Origin: CAZSTA01 sp964609495 [NCBI: uncultured bacterium]
Lineage (GTDB): Bacteria; CAZSTA01
Length of the DNA stretch: 5,691 nucleotides
Reading direction: 5' to 3'
Assembly: GCA_964609495.1 (NCBI GenBank)
Contig: CAZSTA010000224.1
Span: 1-5,691, forward strand
Part shown: piece after piece, positions 1 through 5,583 of the stretch
How the letters are laid out: every line of letters starts with the position of its first letter
Position numbering within the stretch: the first letter of the stretch is position 1
Notes under the pieces: model-generated
What the model saw: the letters and a program-made list of their open reading frames with translations, nothing else
Databases searched by the model: none
What the model was told of the DNA's origin: nothing
Made by a program: the position numbers and the translations under genes

Positions 1-37
1 CTCCATCTTCATTATTCCCAATTATGATATCAGTCAT
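1..37 (-). CDS. 5' end of an unidentified gene, cut by the window edge
   Basis: Only the first 12 codons are inside the window, reading MTDIIIGNNEDG. The start is an ATG at 35-37, with a strong Shine-Dalgarno sequence GGGAGGA (minus strand of 45-51) seven bases upstream, which is why I believe it is a real gene start. It lies downstream of nrdR on the same strand, but the 181-bp gap means co-transcription is not assured. I do not recognise a family from so few residues and assign no function. Confidence 0.6.
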   Translation of the reverse strand, partial: MTDIIIGNNEDG

Positions 38-218
38 TTATAATTCCTCCCTTAAATTTTGCGCTTTATAATCCGACTAAAATAGTAATATATCATTATC
101 AAAAAATTGCTACTACTAAATACTTATCTGTGATAAGCCAAGGTATAAGGAGGGGTAATTACTGAGATTAAGGAGAGGAATTTTGTATCTTCCAAACAAT
201 CCTGTCTTAATTAAACCT
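38..218. other. AT-rich intergenic region downstream of nrdR
   Basis: This 181-bp gap separates nrdR from the next gene on the same strand. It holds the Shine-Dalgarno site of the left-edge gene. There is also a weak 6-bp hairpin (CTTATC/GATAAG, around 123-137) without a T-tract. I see no convincing terminator for nrdR, and only poor matches to a -35/-10 pair, so it is unclear whether the left-edge gene is read from nrdR or from its own promoter. Confidence 0.4.
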
Positions 219-695
219 CTAGGCAGAATCCTTCTTTCTATATCTCTTTTCCTTGAGCCTTTTTATCTCCTCTCCAAAGCTCTCTACATCCTTAAATTGT
301 CGATAAACGGAGGCAAATCTCACGTAGGCAACCTCATCTAATTCCCTCAACCGCTCGACAATCATCTCTCCTATCTCGCGACTTGATATCTCCTTATCCA
401 TTCGACTGCGCAATTCTGCCTCGATCTCACCAACCAAATTATTTATAACTTCTAACGATACTGGTCTCTTCTCACAAGCTTTCAATATACCTGTCCTCAC
501 TTTCTGAGGCTCGAAAAATTCTCTTCTCCCATCCTTTTTTATAACTACTAAGGGGATCTCCTCTAATCGCTCATAGGTGGTAAAGCGACGTCCACATTTA
601 ATACATTCCCTTCGTCGCCTAATTACATTACCATCTTGCGCTGGGCGCGATTCTATAACTCTACTCTCCGGATACTTGCAGAATGGACACCTCAA
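219..695 (-). CDS. nrdR: Transcriptional repressor NrdR
   Basis: NrdR is the nucleotide-sensing repressor of ribonucleotide reductase genes; it binds NrdR boxes when loaded with ATP/dATP. The 158-residue length is normal for the family. The N-terminal zinc ribbon is intact, with Cys3-x2-Cys6 and Cys31-x2-Cys34 and the family motif MRCPFC, then the typical stretch RRRRECIKCGRRFTTYE (residues 26-42). An ATP-cone domain follows at about residues 49-139, opening with VVIKKDGRREFF. The tail is Lys/Arg rich. The start codon is TTG, chosen because it gives the canonical MRCPFC start and sits seven bases after a GAGGTG Shine-Dalgarno site. It is transcribed alone from the promoter at 760-788, which carries two NrdR boxes, so autoregulation is expected. 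No ribonucleotide reductase gene is visible in the window. Confidence 0.97.
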   Translation of the reverse strand: MRCPFCKYPESRVIESRPAQDGNVIRRRRECIKCGRRFTTYERLEEIPLVVIKKDGRREFFEPQKVRTGILKACEKRPVSLEVINNLVGEIEAELRSRMDKEISSREIGEMIVERLRELDEVAYVRFASVYRQFKDVESFGEEIKRLKEKRYRKKDSA

Positions 696-736
696 AACTC
701 TTCACCTCAATATTAACATCCCTGATTCGTTTTTTA

Positions 737-752
737 ACACTATATATTGTGC
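737..752. promoter_or_regulatory. NrdR box, start-site proximal
   Basis: The 16-bp site ACACTATATATTGTGC matches the published NrdR-box pattern acaCwAtATaTwGtgt almost throughout. It covers the predicted nrdR transcription start. Its centre lies 31 bp from the centre of the partner box at 768-783. Confidence 0.88.
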
Positions 753-759
753 TATTAGT

Positions 760-788
760 ATTGTAGCACTCTATATATTGAGTGTCAA
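760..788 (-). promoter_or_regulatory. sigma-70-type promoter of nrdR
   Basis: On the minus strand a perfect -35 TTGACA (783-788) is separated by exactly 17 bases from TACAAT (760-765), which matches the -10 consensus at five of six positions. Transcription would start around 752-754, leaving a leader of about 58 bases before the TTG start of nrdR. The spacer between the two hexamers is occupied by an NrdR box, and the predicted start site overlaps a second one. Confidence 0.82.
768..783. promoter_or_regulatory. NrdR box, within the promoter spacer
   Basis: The site ACTCTATATATTGAGT is a perfect 16-bp palindrome (with further symmetric flanking bases, CACTC/GAGTG) that keeps the central tATATa core of NrdR boxes. 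It fills the spacer between -35 and -10 of the nrdR promoter. The 31-bp spacing to the other box equals about three helical turns, the arrangement expected for cooperative NrdR binding on one face of the DNA. Confidence 0.85.
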
Positions 789-798
789 GCGAAGATAA

Positions 799-910
799 AG
801 ATCATTATATCAATTTAATCCAGCTAATCACCCTTTATCATCGATTATCACCGATTATCTTAGAATTATTAGTAATTAGATCTATGCCGAAGAAATAATC
901 ACTATTACTA
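799..910. other. AT-rich non-coding stretch between two transcription units
   Basis: This lies between the nrdR promoter and the terminator of the phosphoesterase unit. Apart from a short imperfect direct repeat (CGATTATC twice around 842-859) I see nothing in it: no open reading frame with a Shine-Dalgarno site and no RNA gene. Confidence 0.4.
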
Positions 911-945
911 GAAAAAATGAGCAGATGAGATATCTCATCTGCTCA
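911..945 (-). terminator. Rho-independent terminator, 28-bp perfect palindrome
   Basis: Positions 918-945 form a perfect 28-bp palindrome with arms TGAGCAGATGAGAT/ATCTCATCTGCTCA. In RNA this gives a stem of about 12 bp closed by a four-base loop. On the minus strand it is followed directly by six T residues (912-917). It sits about 70 bp past the stop of the metallophosphoesterase gene. The plus-strand side has no T-run, so it appears to work in one direction only. Confidence 0.9.
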
Positions 946-1015
946 CTATATTCGATATTAAGTTAACTGAGATTCTACCTAGCCTCGGTAGGTTTTATCC
1001 GCCCTTTTTACTAAT

Positions 1016-1504
1016 TTATATCTCCACTATCTCTATCTCCAATGTATCCAGATCAAGGATTCCTACGGTAGCCTTTCCTGATAGGTATCCACTTCCTGCT
1101 CCCGGATTAATAACTAGCCCTTTTCTCCTCTGTATATCAACTTTATGCGTATGCCCATAGATGATAACATCGTATTTCCCACTCTCAGCTAGGATATCTA
1201 TGAAAGTGGGATAATGCATTATAATTATTCTCCTCTTTTCGAGAGTCAATTCGTGGTGCCTCTCGTATATCTCCCCTATTTTAAACTGTTCGAAAGCACT
1301 TCTCAAGCCGAATTTCTCCCCATCGTTATTGCCAAAGACTCCGATCAGCTTACATTCGAGATCTCCGAAGACCCTTGCGGTGAAAGGCGAGACGAAATCA
1401 CCCGCGTGCAATACAACTTCCACCTTAGAAGAGTTAAAGAAATCCACCCCATGCTTGATCTTGCCCAGATTATCATGAGTATCGGATATAATGCCGATCT
1501 TCAC
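1016..1504 (-). CDS. MJ0936/YfcE-family metallophosphoesterase
   Basis: This is a small cytosolic calcineurin-like phosphodiesterase; MJ0936 and YfcE are metal-dependent enzymes active on model phosphodiesters, with unsettled physiological substrates. The 162 residues carry the full di-metal site: Asp8 and His10 in SDTHDN, Asp36 in HAGDF, Asn59 in GNND, His97 in MHYP, and His118/His120 in GHTH. The fold is complete, ending in strands equivalent to VINPGAGSGYL. Translation starts at a GTG six bases after the strong Shine-Dalgarno GGAGGAG. It lies 69 bp after the small membrane protein gene and before a clear terminator, so it is probably the last gene of that unit. Family assignment is firm; the substrate is unknown. 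Confidence 0.93.
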   Translation of the reverse strand: MKIGIISDTHDNLGKIKHGVDFFNSSKVEVVLHAGDFVSPFTARVFGDLECKLIGVFGNNDGEKFGLRSAFEQFKIGEIYERHHELTLEKRRIIIMHYPTFIDILAESGKYDVIIYGHTHKVDIQRRKGLVINPGAGSGYLSGKATVGILDLDTLEIEIVEI

Positions 1505-1573
1505 GATATACTCCTCCTTAAAGATATATTTATGACCCCCAGCCTCTCAAAATCAATATCTGACCCTCGACAT

Positions 1574-1846
1574 CTATCTTCTTTTATCTCTCCTGCCCTT
1601 TTGGAAGATAGGAAAACTATCCAATACCTTTATAATCGCTCCCCAAACTATCATCCAGAAGATAAGGTATAATACCGTAAGTCCGGGATCGAAACCAGGA
1701 AGATTCGCGGCCTCCCCCTCTTCCCCTTGACCTTGCTCTTCTGTCACTTGTCCTCCTGCTGGCACTTCTTCCTGAGCAAAGGCTGGAGCTACCATAGGCA
1801 AACAGAGAACTATTAACGCTAAACATACCGATATCTTTAACAACAT
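1574..1846 (-). CDS. Small secreted/anchored membrane protein, unknown function
   Basis: I do not recognise the family of this 90-residue protein. Three parts are visible. Residues 1-24 look like a cleavable signal peptide, with a hydrophobic core and AFA before Gln25 as a likely signal peptidase I site. Residues 25-50 are a Glu/Gln/Gly-rich low-complexity linker. Residues about 55-75 (LTVLYLIFWMIVWGAIIKVL) form a transmembrane helix, followed by a strongly basic tail GRRDKRR. This predicts an acidic segment of about 30 residues outside the membrane, one membrane anchor, and a basic cytoplasmic end. The start is an ATG about six bases after a GGGGG tract, a weak Shine-Dalgarno match. A promoter-like sequence lies just upstream, and the phosphoesterase gene follows 69 bp downstream. 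The reading frame and coherent topology make it a likely real gene. Confidence 0.75.
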   Translation of the reverse strand: MLLKISVCLALIVLCLPMVAPAFAQEEVPAGGQVTEEQGQGEEGEAANLPGFDPGLTVLYLIFWMIVWGAIIKVLDSFPIFQKGRRDKRR

Positions 1847-1883
1847 CTAAAGCCCCCAAAGATTCAAGGTATCACCATTATAT

Positions 1884-1912
1884 ATTTTACTCTATTTTAG
1901 AAGAAATTGCAA
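1884..1912 (-). promoter_or_regulatory. Putative promoter of the small membrane protein gene
   Basis: On the minus strand TTGCAA (1907-1912) and TAAAAT (1884-1889) are separated by 17 bases. They match the sigma-70 hexamers at four and five positions of six. Transcription would start near 1877, about 30 bases before the ATG at 1844-1846. The site lies in the 79-bp gap after the downstream paaK gene, so the small gene and the phosphoesterase may have their own transcript as well as read-through. Confidence 0.5.
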
Positions 1913-1925
1913 GGGGAGGAGTCCT

Positions 1926-3236
1926 CTATTCGGGATAAACCTCGCGTCTATCAATAACTCTCTTTGCCTTTCCAGTGCTCCTCTCAATCGTTCTCGGCTC
2001 GACTAACTTTATCTTAGTGGACAACCCTAGAATATCTCTCATCCTATTAGTTATCGTCTTCTCCAAAGCTCTGAGCCTCTTCATTTCGTCAAAGAAGATG
2101 CTCTCGGAAACCTCCACCCATATCTCTATATCATCCAAAGCTCCTTTCTGCCGATCAACTATGATCTGATAATGAGGTTCAGTATCATCTATCTCTAAAA
2201 GGACATGCTCGATCTGAGAGGGGAAGATATTCACTCCTCTAACGATGAGCATATCGTCCGTTCTTCCCCTAACTCGTTCCATCCTTATCAGAGTTCTTCC
2301 GCAAGGACAAGGCTCATCGTTTAGACTGGATATATCCCTAGTTCGATAGCGAATAACCGGGAAGGCCTCCTTAGTCAAAGTGGTGAAGACAAGCTCTCCT
2401 CTCTCTCCGATAGGCAAAGCCTCACCAGTTTCAGGATCGATGACCTCCGCGATGAAATGATCTTCAAAGATGTGATGACCATTTCTCTCTAAGCATTCTC
2501 CAGCCACCCCAGGGCCAATCACTTCGCTTAATCCATAGTTATCCGTAGCTGTTATTCCTAACTTAGACTCGATCTCTTTTCTCATACTCTCCGACCATGG
2601 TTCAGCCCCAAATAATCCGTGTTTGAGCTTGAGATCTCCACGCGAAACCCCCATCTCTTCCGCCAATTCCAATAAATATAGCGCATAGGAAGGAGTGCAA
2701 ACCAAAGCGGTAGTGCCAAAATCCTGCATTACCATAATCTGTCTTCGGGCATTGCCGCTGGAGATAGGGATAACTGTCGCTCCGATCTTCTCCGCTCCAT
2801 AATGCAAGCCAAAGCTTCCCGTGAAGAGACCATAACCAAAGGCGTTCTGTATCACATCCTCATCGGTCACTCCTCCGGCGATCAGGAATCTAGCTACTAA
2901 CTCGCTCCAAGTCTCAAGATCATTCTTCGTATATCCAACCACAGTTGGCTTACCAGTTGTCCCCGAGGAGGAATGGATACGCACGACCTCCTTTAAAGGC
3001 ACGGCAAACATTCCAAAAGGATAATTCTCTCTCAAATCATCCTTGGTGGTAAAGGGGAGTAGAGTTAAATCATCAAGAGTCTTTATATCCTCTGGCTTCA
3101 CCCCTGCCTCATCGAAAGCCTTGGTATAATGAGGGACTCTCTCATAAACTCGTTTGACAGTCTCTTTCAACCTCTCAAGTTGAAGTTCACGAAGTTCCTC
3201 CCGCGGCATGCACTCATACTTTTCGTCCCAGATCAT
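1926..3236 (-). CDS. paaK: Phenylacetate-CoA ligase, canonical paralog
   Basis: A cytosolic adenylate-forming (ANL superfamily) enzyme converting phenylacetate or a related aryl acid, ATP and CoA to the aryl-CoA, AMP and PPi. Numbering from the longest possible start (3245, 439 residues), it carries the P-loop [10 protein letters not shown] (92-101), FGAEPW (212-217), YGLSE (237-241), RYRTRD (299-304), the CPCGRT motif (313-318), [20 protein letters not shown] (327-346), and the C-terminal Lys motif GKAKRV (425-430). I chose the ATG at 3234-3236: the TAGGAG Shine-Dalgarno site touches the upstream ATG at 3243-3245 but lies nine bases before this one, and the shorter start aligns with the neighbouring paralog. 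The resulting 436 residues is the usual length. It follows its paralog by 18 bp in an evident operon. True substrates could also be indoleacetate, 4-hydroxyphenylacetate or similar acids. Confidence 0.95.
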   Translation of the reverse strand: MIWDEKYECMPREELRELQLERLKETVKRVYERVPHYTKAFDEAGVKPEDIKTLDDLTLLPFTTKDDLRENYPFGMFAVPLKEVVRIHSSSGTTGKPTVVGYTKNDLETWSELVARFLIAGGVTDEDVIQNAFGYGLFTGSFGLHYGAEKIGATVIPISSGNARRQIMVMQDFGTTALVCTPSYALYLLELAEEMGVSRGDLKLKHGLFGAEPWSESMRKEIESKLGITATDNYGLSEVIGPGVAGECLERNGHHIFEDHFIAEVIDPETGEALPIGERGELVFTTLTKEAFPVIRYRTRDISSLNDEPCPCGRTLIRMERVRGRTDDMLIVRGVNIFPSQIEHVLLEIDDTEPHYQIIVDRQKGALDDIEIWVEVSESIFFDEMKRLRALEKTITNRMRDILGLSTKIKLVEPRTIERSTGKAKRVIDRREVYPE

Positions 3237-3254
3237 ATCTGTCATCTCCTAAAT

Positions 3255-4568
3255 CTATTGATTAATCCCTTTCCCTCTTAAATCTATGACCCTCTTTACC
3301 TTTCCTCTCGCCCGTTCCATAGTTCTCGGCTCGACTAATTTCACTTTAGGAGCAATACTCAATACATTCTGCATACGTTCTATGATCTTACGTTCTAGTT
3401 CTTGTAACTTCTTTATCTCATCGAAGAAGTTCAATTGAGCTACCTCTATCCATATCTCCAACTCATCCAAAGCACCTTTTCTATCAACTACTACCTGATA
3501 GTGCGGTGTGGTCTCCTCGATCTCCGACAGAACGCTCTCGATCTCGGAGGGGAAGACATTAACTCCGTTAATGATAAACATATCATCAGTTCGACCAGTT
3601 ACCCTCGACATCCTAATAGTGGTTCGACCACAGGGGCAGATATCTCTATTAAGAGAGGCGATATCTCCCGTTCGATATCTGATCAGAGGAAAAGCCTCTT
3701 TAGTAAGGGTGGTTAAAACTAACTCGCCCGTCTCACCATAAGGGAGTAATTCACCACTATTGGGATCGATCATCTCAGGGAGGAAATGATCCTCCGCGAT
3801 GTGCAATCCGTTTCTCTCTTCGCACTCTCCTGCTATCCCAGGACCAATTATCTCCGTCAAACCATAATTATCCGTGGCTCTGATCTTCAATCTCTCCTCT
3901 ATCTCTTTTCGCACCTCCTCCCCCCAAGGTTCCGCTCCGAATAATCCTAACCTGAGAGCTAAATCCTCGCGTTTGATATCCATATCCTCAAGAGTCTCGG
4001 CTATATGCAGTCCGTAGAAGGGGGTGCAGATCAAGACGGTCGTCCTGCAATTGCGCATGATCATAATCTGCTTCTCTGCGCTGACCGAGGAGCTAGGGAT
4101 AACAGATGCTCCCACCTTCTCCGCTCCGTAGTGGAATCCTAAGCCTCCTGTAAAGAGGCCATATTCGAAGGCTATCTGAACGATGTCATCTTTGGTAACT
4201 CCTGCGGCTACCAGAACCCTGGCGACCATCTCCGTCCAATGTTGGACATCATTCTCCGTATAGCCCACTATTACCGGTTCTCCCTTAGTTCCCGAGGTGG
4301 TTTGAATCCTCACCACGTCTCGCAGAGGAAGCGCGAACATTCCATAAGGATAGTTATCGAAGAGGATACTTTTGCTCGTAAAGGGGATCCTAATTATATC
4401 CTCCAAAGAAGTTATATCCTCCGGGCCCACCCCTGCCTCATCGAACAGATGTCTATAGGAAGGAACGTTCTTATACACTCTATTCAAGATGGCTTGCAAT
4501 CTCTCTAACTGAAGTTGCTTCAATTCCTCTCTATCCATAGTTTCGTATATCTTATTCCAGATAGCCAT
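3255..4568 (-). CDS. Phenylacetate-CoA ligase-like protein, divergent paralog
   Basis: This 437-residue protein is colinear with the downstream paaK product over its whole length, with more than half of residues identical by eye, so the pair looks like a tandem duplication. Shared landmarks are FGAEPW (210-215), YGLTE (235-239), RYRTGDI (297-303), CPCGRT (311-316), GRTDDMFI (325-332) and GKVKRV (422-427). It departs from the family in the P-loop, which reads TTSGTKGEPV (90-99) instead of SSGTTGKPT, so the usual Lys is Glu and the second Thr is Lys. In the hinge motif, Asn334 replaces Arg of IVRGVNIFP. It may have another substrate or reduced activity, or act as a partner of the canonical enzyme. 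The ATG at 4566-4568 has no recognisable Shine-Dalgarno site; a 23-base palindrome sits 14 bases upstream. livF lies 264 bp upstream. Confidence 0.9.
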   Translation of the reverse strand: MAIWNKIYETMDREELKQLQLERLQAILNRVYKNVPSYRHLFDEAGVGPEDITSLEDIIRIPFTSKSILFDNYPYGMFALPLRDVVRIQTTSGTKGEPVIVGYTENDVQHWTEMVARVLVAAGVTKDDIVQIAFEYGLFTGGLGFHYGAEKVGASVIPSSSVSAEKQIMIMRNCRTTVLICTPFYGLHIAETLEDMDIKREDLALRLGLFGAEPWGEEVRKEIEERLKIRATDNYGLTEIIGPGIAGECEERNGLHIAEDHFLPEMIDPNSGELLPYGETGELVLTTLTKEAFPLIRYRTGDIASLNRDICPCGRTTIRMSRVTGRTDDMFIINGVNVFPSEIESVLSEIEETTPHYQVVVDRKGALDELEIWIEVAQLNFFDEIKKLQELERKIIERMQNVLSIAPKVKLVEPRTMERARGKVKRVIDLRGKGINQ

Positions 4569-4582
4569 TTTGAATGAGTTTA

Positions 4583-4605
4583 CAAAGCTTGTAGAACAAG
4601 CTTTG
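4583..4605. repeat. Perfect inverted repeat in the leader of the divergent paaK paralog
   Basis: Arms CAAAGCTTGT (4583-4592) and ACAAGCTTTG (4596-4605) are perfect 10-bp complements around a three-base spacer. The site lies 14 bp upstream of the start codon of the divergent ligase. No T-tract follows on the minus strand, so a rho-independent terminator is unlikely. A dimeric repressor operator (PaaK-linked operons are often controlled by TetR-type regulators) or an RNA hairpin controlling translation are both possible. Confidence 0.6.
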
Positions 4606-4658
4606 AAGGCTGCCTTTCTTCAGCCCACTCTATCATCACTTTAAAGGAAACTTTTTAA

Positions 4659-4708
4659 TTCTGGTAACTTTCTAACCTTATATATTTTGGAAGCGAAAGT
4701 TACCAGAA
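4659..4708. repeat. Hairpin unit 1 of the element
   Basis: A perfect 14-bp inverted repeat, TTCTGGTAACTTTC (4659-4672) and GAAAGTTACCAGAA (4695-4708), encloses a 22-base loop that contains TAACC and an AT-rich TATATA core. The same stem occurs unchanged in copy B, where only the loop differs. Confidence 0.85.
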
Positions 4709-4740
4709 CACTTGAAGCTCTATTTGTATAAGAGGGGTTG

Positions 4741-4793
4741 AAAAGGTAACTTTTTTAACCGTGAGTTCTATTTGAGGCAAAAAGTTACCTTTT
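4741..4793. repeat. Hairpin unit 2 of the element
   Basis: A perfect 15-bp inverted repeat, AAAAGGTAACTTTTT (4741-4755) and AAAAAGTTACCTTTT (4779-4793), encloses a 23-base loop. The loop begins TTAACC and ends TTTGAGGC. This parallels the loop of unit 1 (TAACC ... TTTGGAAGC), suggesting the two units arose by duplication. Confidence 0.82.
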
Positions 4794-4832
4794 AGGGAAG
4801 AATTTCTCCCCAATTGCCGGCAAAAGTTTCCT

Positions 4833-5567
4833 TTACTCCCACACTTCCTTATATTCTCGCCCTAAATAGGCTCGTCTAACCTCTTTATTCTCTAATAGCT
4901 CCTTCGCATCTCCTTGCAAGACCACTCTTCCTGTCTCTAGGACGTATCCCCTGTCAGCGATAGCTAGAGATTGTTTAGCATTCTGCTCGACTAAGAGGAT
5001 AGTTGTCCCCCGCTCCCTGAGTTCCTTTAAACTCTCGAAGATACTTCTGGTCAAGATGGGAGCTAAACCTACAGAAGGCTCGTCTAATAGAAGGAGTTTA
5101 GGGTGAGCCATTAGCGCTCTTCCTATAGCCAACATCTGTTGCTCCCCTCCACTCAAGGTGCCAGCCAATTGGTCAACCTTCTTCTCCAGCACTGGGAAGA
5201 GGGAGAAGACATAAGAAATATCACTATCTATATCCTCTCTATGATCCCTCCTATAGCGAAGATACGCCCCTAAGAATAGGTTATCCATAACCTTGAGGGA
5301 ACCGAATATCTGACGACCCTCTGGCACCTGACATATCCCCATCTTCACTATTCTATCCGGAGGAGCATTGCTTATCTTCTTCTCCTTAAACAATATCTCC
5401 CCTTTAGCACAGGGAATTAATCCGGAGATAGTATTCAAAGTAGTAGTCTTTCCAGCACCATTAGCTCCAATGAGGGTAACGATCTCCCCTTCATTAACGT
5501 GTAGAGAGACATTTTTCAACGCTTGAACTCGACCATAATAGGTAGAGACGCTTTGCATTCTAAGCAT
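4833..5567 (-). CDS. livF: Branched-chain amino acid ABC transporter ATP-binding protein LivF
   Basis: This is one of the two cytoplasmic ATPases that power the LivFGHMK-type importer for branched-chain (and sometimes aromatic) amino acids. The 244 residues include Walker A GANGAGKT (34-41), Q-loop Gln80 in CQVPEGRQIF, the signature LSGGEQQ (138-144), Walker B LLLLDEPS (158-165), D-loop SVGLAP, and the LVEQNA segment (192-197). The last is typical of LivF, where Gln replaces the usual switch His. The C-terminus VRRAYLG is also characteristic, with about eight extra residues after it. The ATG at 5565-5567 follows a GAGAG/AAGGGG-rich stretch, a modest ribosome site. Partner genes (livG, livH, livM, binding protein) would lie beyond the right edge. 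The gene is flanked by two copies of the hairpin element, and its TAA stop lies in the terminal repeat of copy A. Confidence 0.96.
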   Translation of the reverse strand: MLRMQSVSTYYGRVQALKNVSLHVNEGEIVTLIGANGAGKTTTLNTISGLIPCAKGEILFKEKKISNAPPDRIVKMGICQVPEGRQIFGSLKVMDNLFLGAYLRYRRDHREDIDSDISYVFSLFPVLEKKVDQLAGTLSGGEQQMLAIGRALMAHPKLLLLDEPSVGLAPILTRSIFESLKELRERGTTILLVEQNAKQSLAIADRGYVLETGRVVLQGDAKELLENKEVRRAYLGREYKEVWE

Positions 5568-5583
5568 CTTCTCTCAGCCCCTT

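Larger units (their letters stand above)
4642..4835. mobile_element. MITE-like hairpin element, complete copy A (194 bp)
   Basis: The element is bounded by perfect 14-bp terminal inverted repeats, TAAAGGAAACTTTT (4642-4655) and its complement (4822-4835). It contains no coding region. Each end carries a TA dinucleotide (4642-4643 and 4834-4835) that could be a target duplication, as for IS630/Tc1-type MITEs, though TA is also part of the inverted repeat. Inside are two long perfect hairpins (4659-4708 and 4741-4793), an imperfect GGGAAG/CTCCC hairpin near 4795-4811, and the palindrome TTGCCGGCAA at 4814-4823. A second, near-identical copy lies upstream of livF. The right end contains the livF stop codon. 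I see no transposase in the window, so mobilisation would have to be in trans. An intergenic RNA-structure repeat without transposition is the alternative. Confidence 0.72.

Noticed and set aside
80-110. GATAATGAT on the minus strand, resembling half of a Fur box
   Set aside because: The second half does not match the inverted partner sequence, so it is an isolated half-site in AT-rich DNA.
165-185. Plus-strand AAGGAGAGG followed by TTG, resembling a ribosome site and start
   Set aside because: The frame runs antisense into nrdR and stops after about 50 codons; purine runs are common in this sequence, so this is probably chance.
577-798. Plus-strand open frame over the nrdR 5' end and promoter
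   Set aside because: It is antisense to nrdR, has no ribosome site, and its end covers the NrdR boxes and promoter; its translation resembles no protein.
975-991. CTACC/GGTAG hairpin just after the phosphoesterase stop, superficially like part of a c-di-GMP riboswitch
   Set aside because: The stem is only 5 bp, it has no T-tract, it lies at a 3' end, and the rest of the riboswitch consensus is absent.
1214-1672. 152-codon plus-strand open frame
   Set aside because: It lies antisense across the well-supported phosphoesterase and small membrane protein genes, and lacks a Shine-Dalgarno site and any motif.
1617-1859. Alternative minus-strand frame overlapping the small membrane protein gene
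   Set aside because: It is Arg/Ser-rich without a coherent topology, whereas the other frame gives a signal peptide and membrane helix.
1911-1928. GAGGA/TCCTC palindrome after the canonical paaK gene as a terminator
   Set aside because: The stem is 5 bp with a one-base loop and no T-run follows, so it cannot be supported as a terminator.
4659-4708. Integron attC site
   Set aside because: The stem is perfectly paired and lacks the GTTRRRY core and extrahelical bases expected of attC, and there is no cassette array or integrase.
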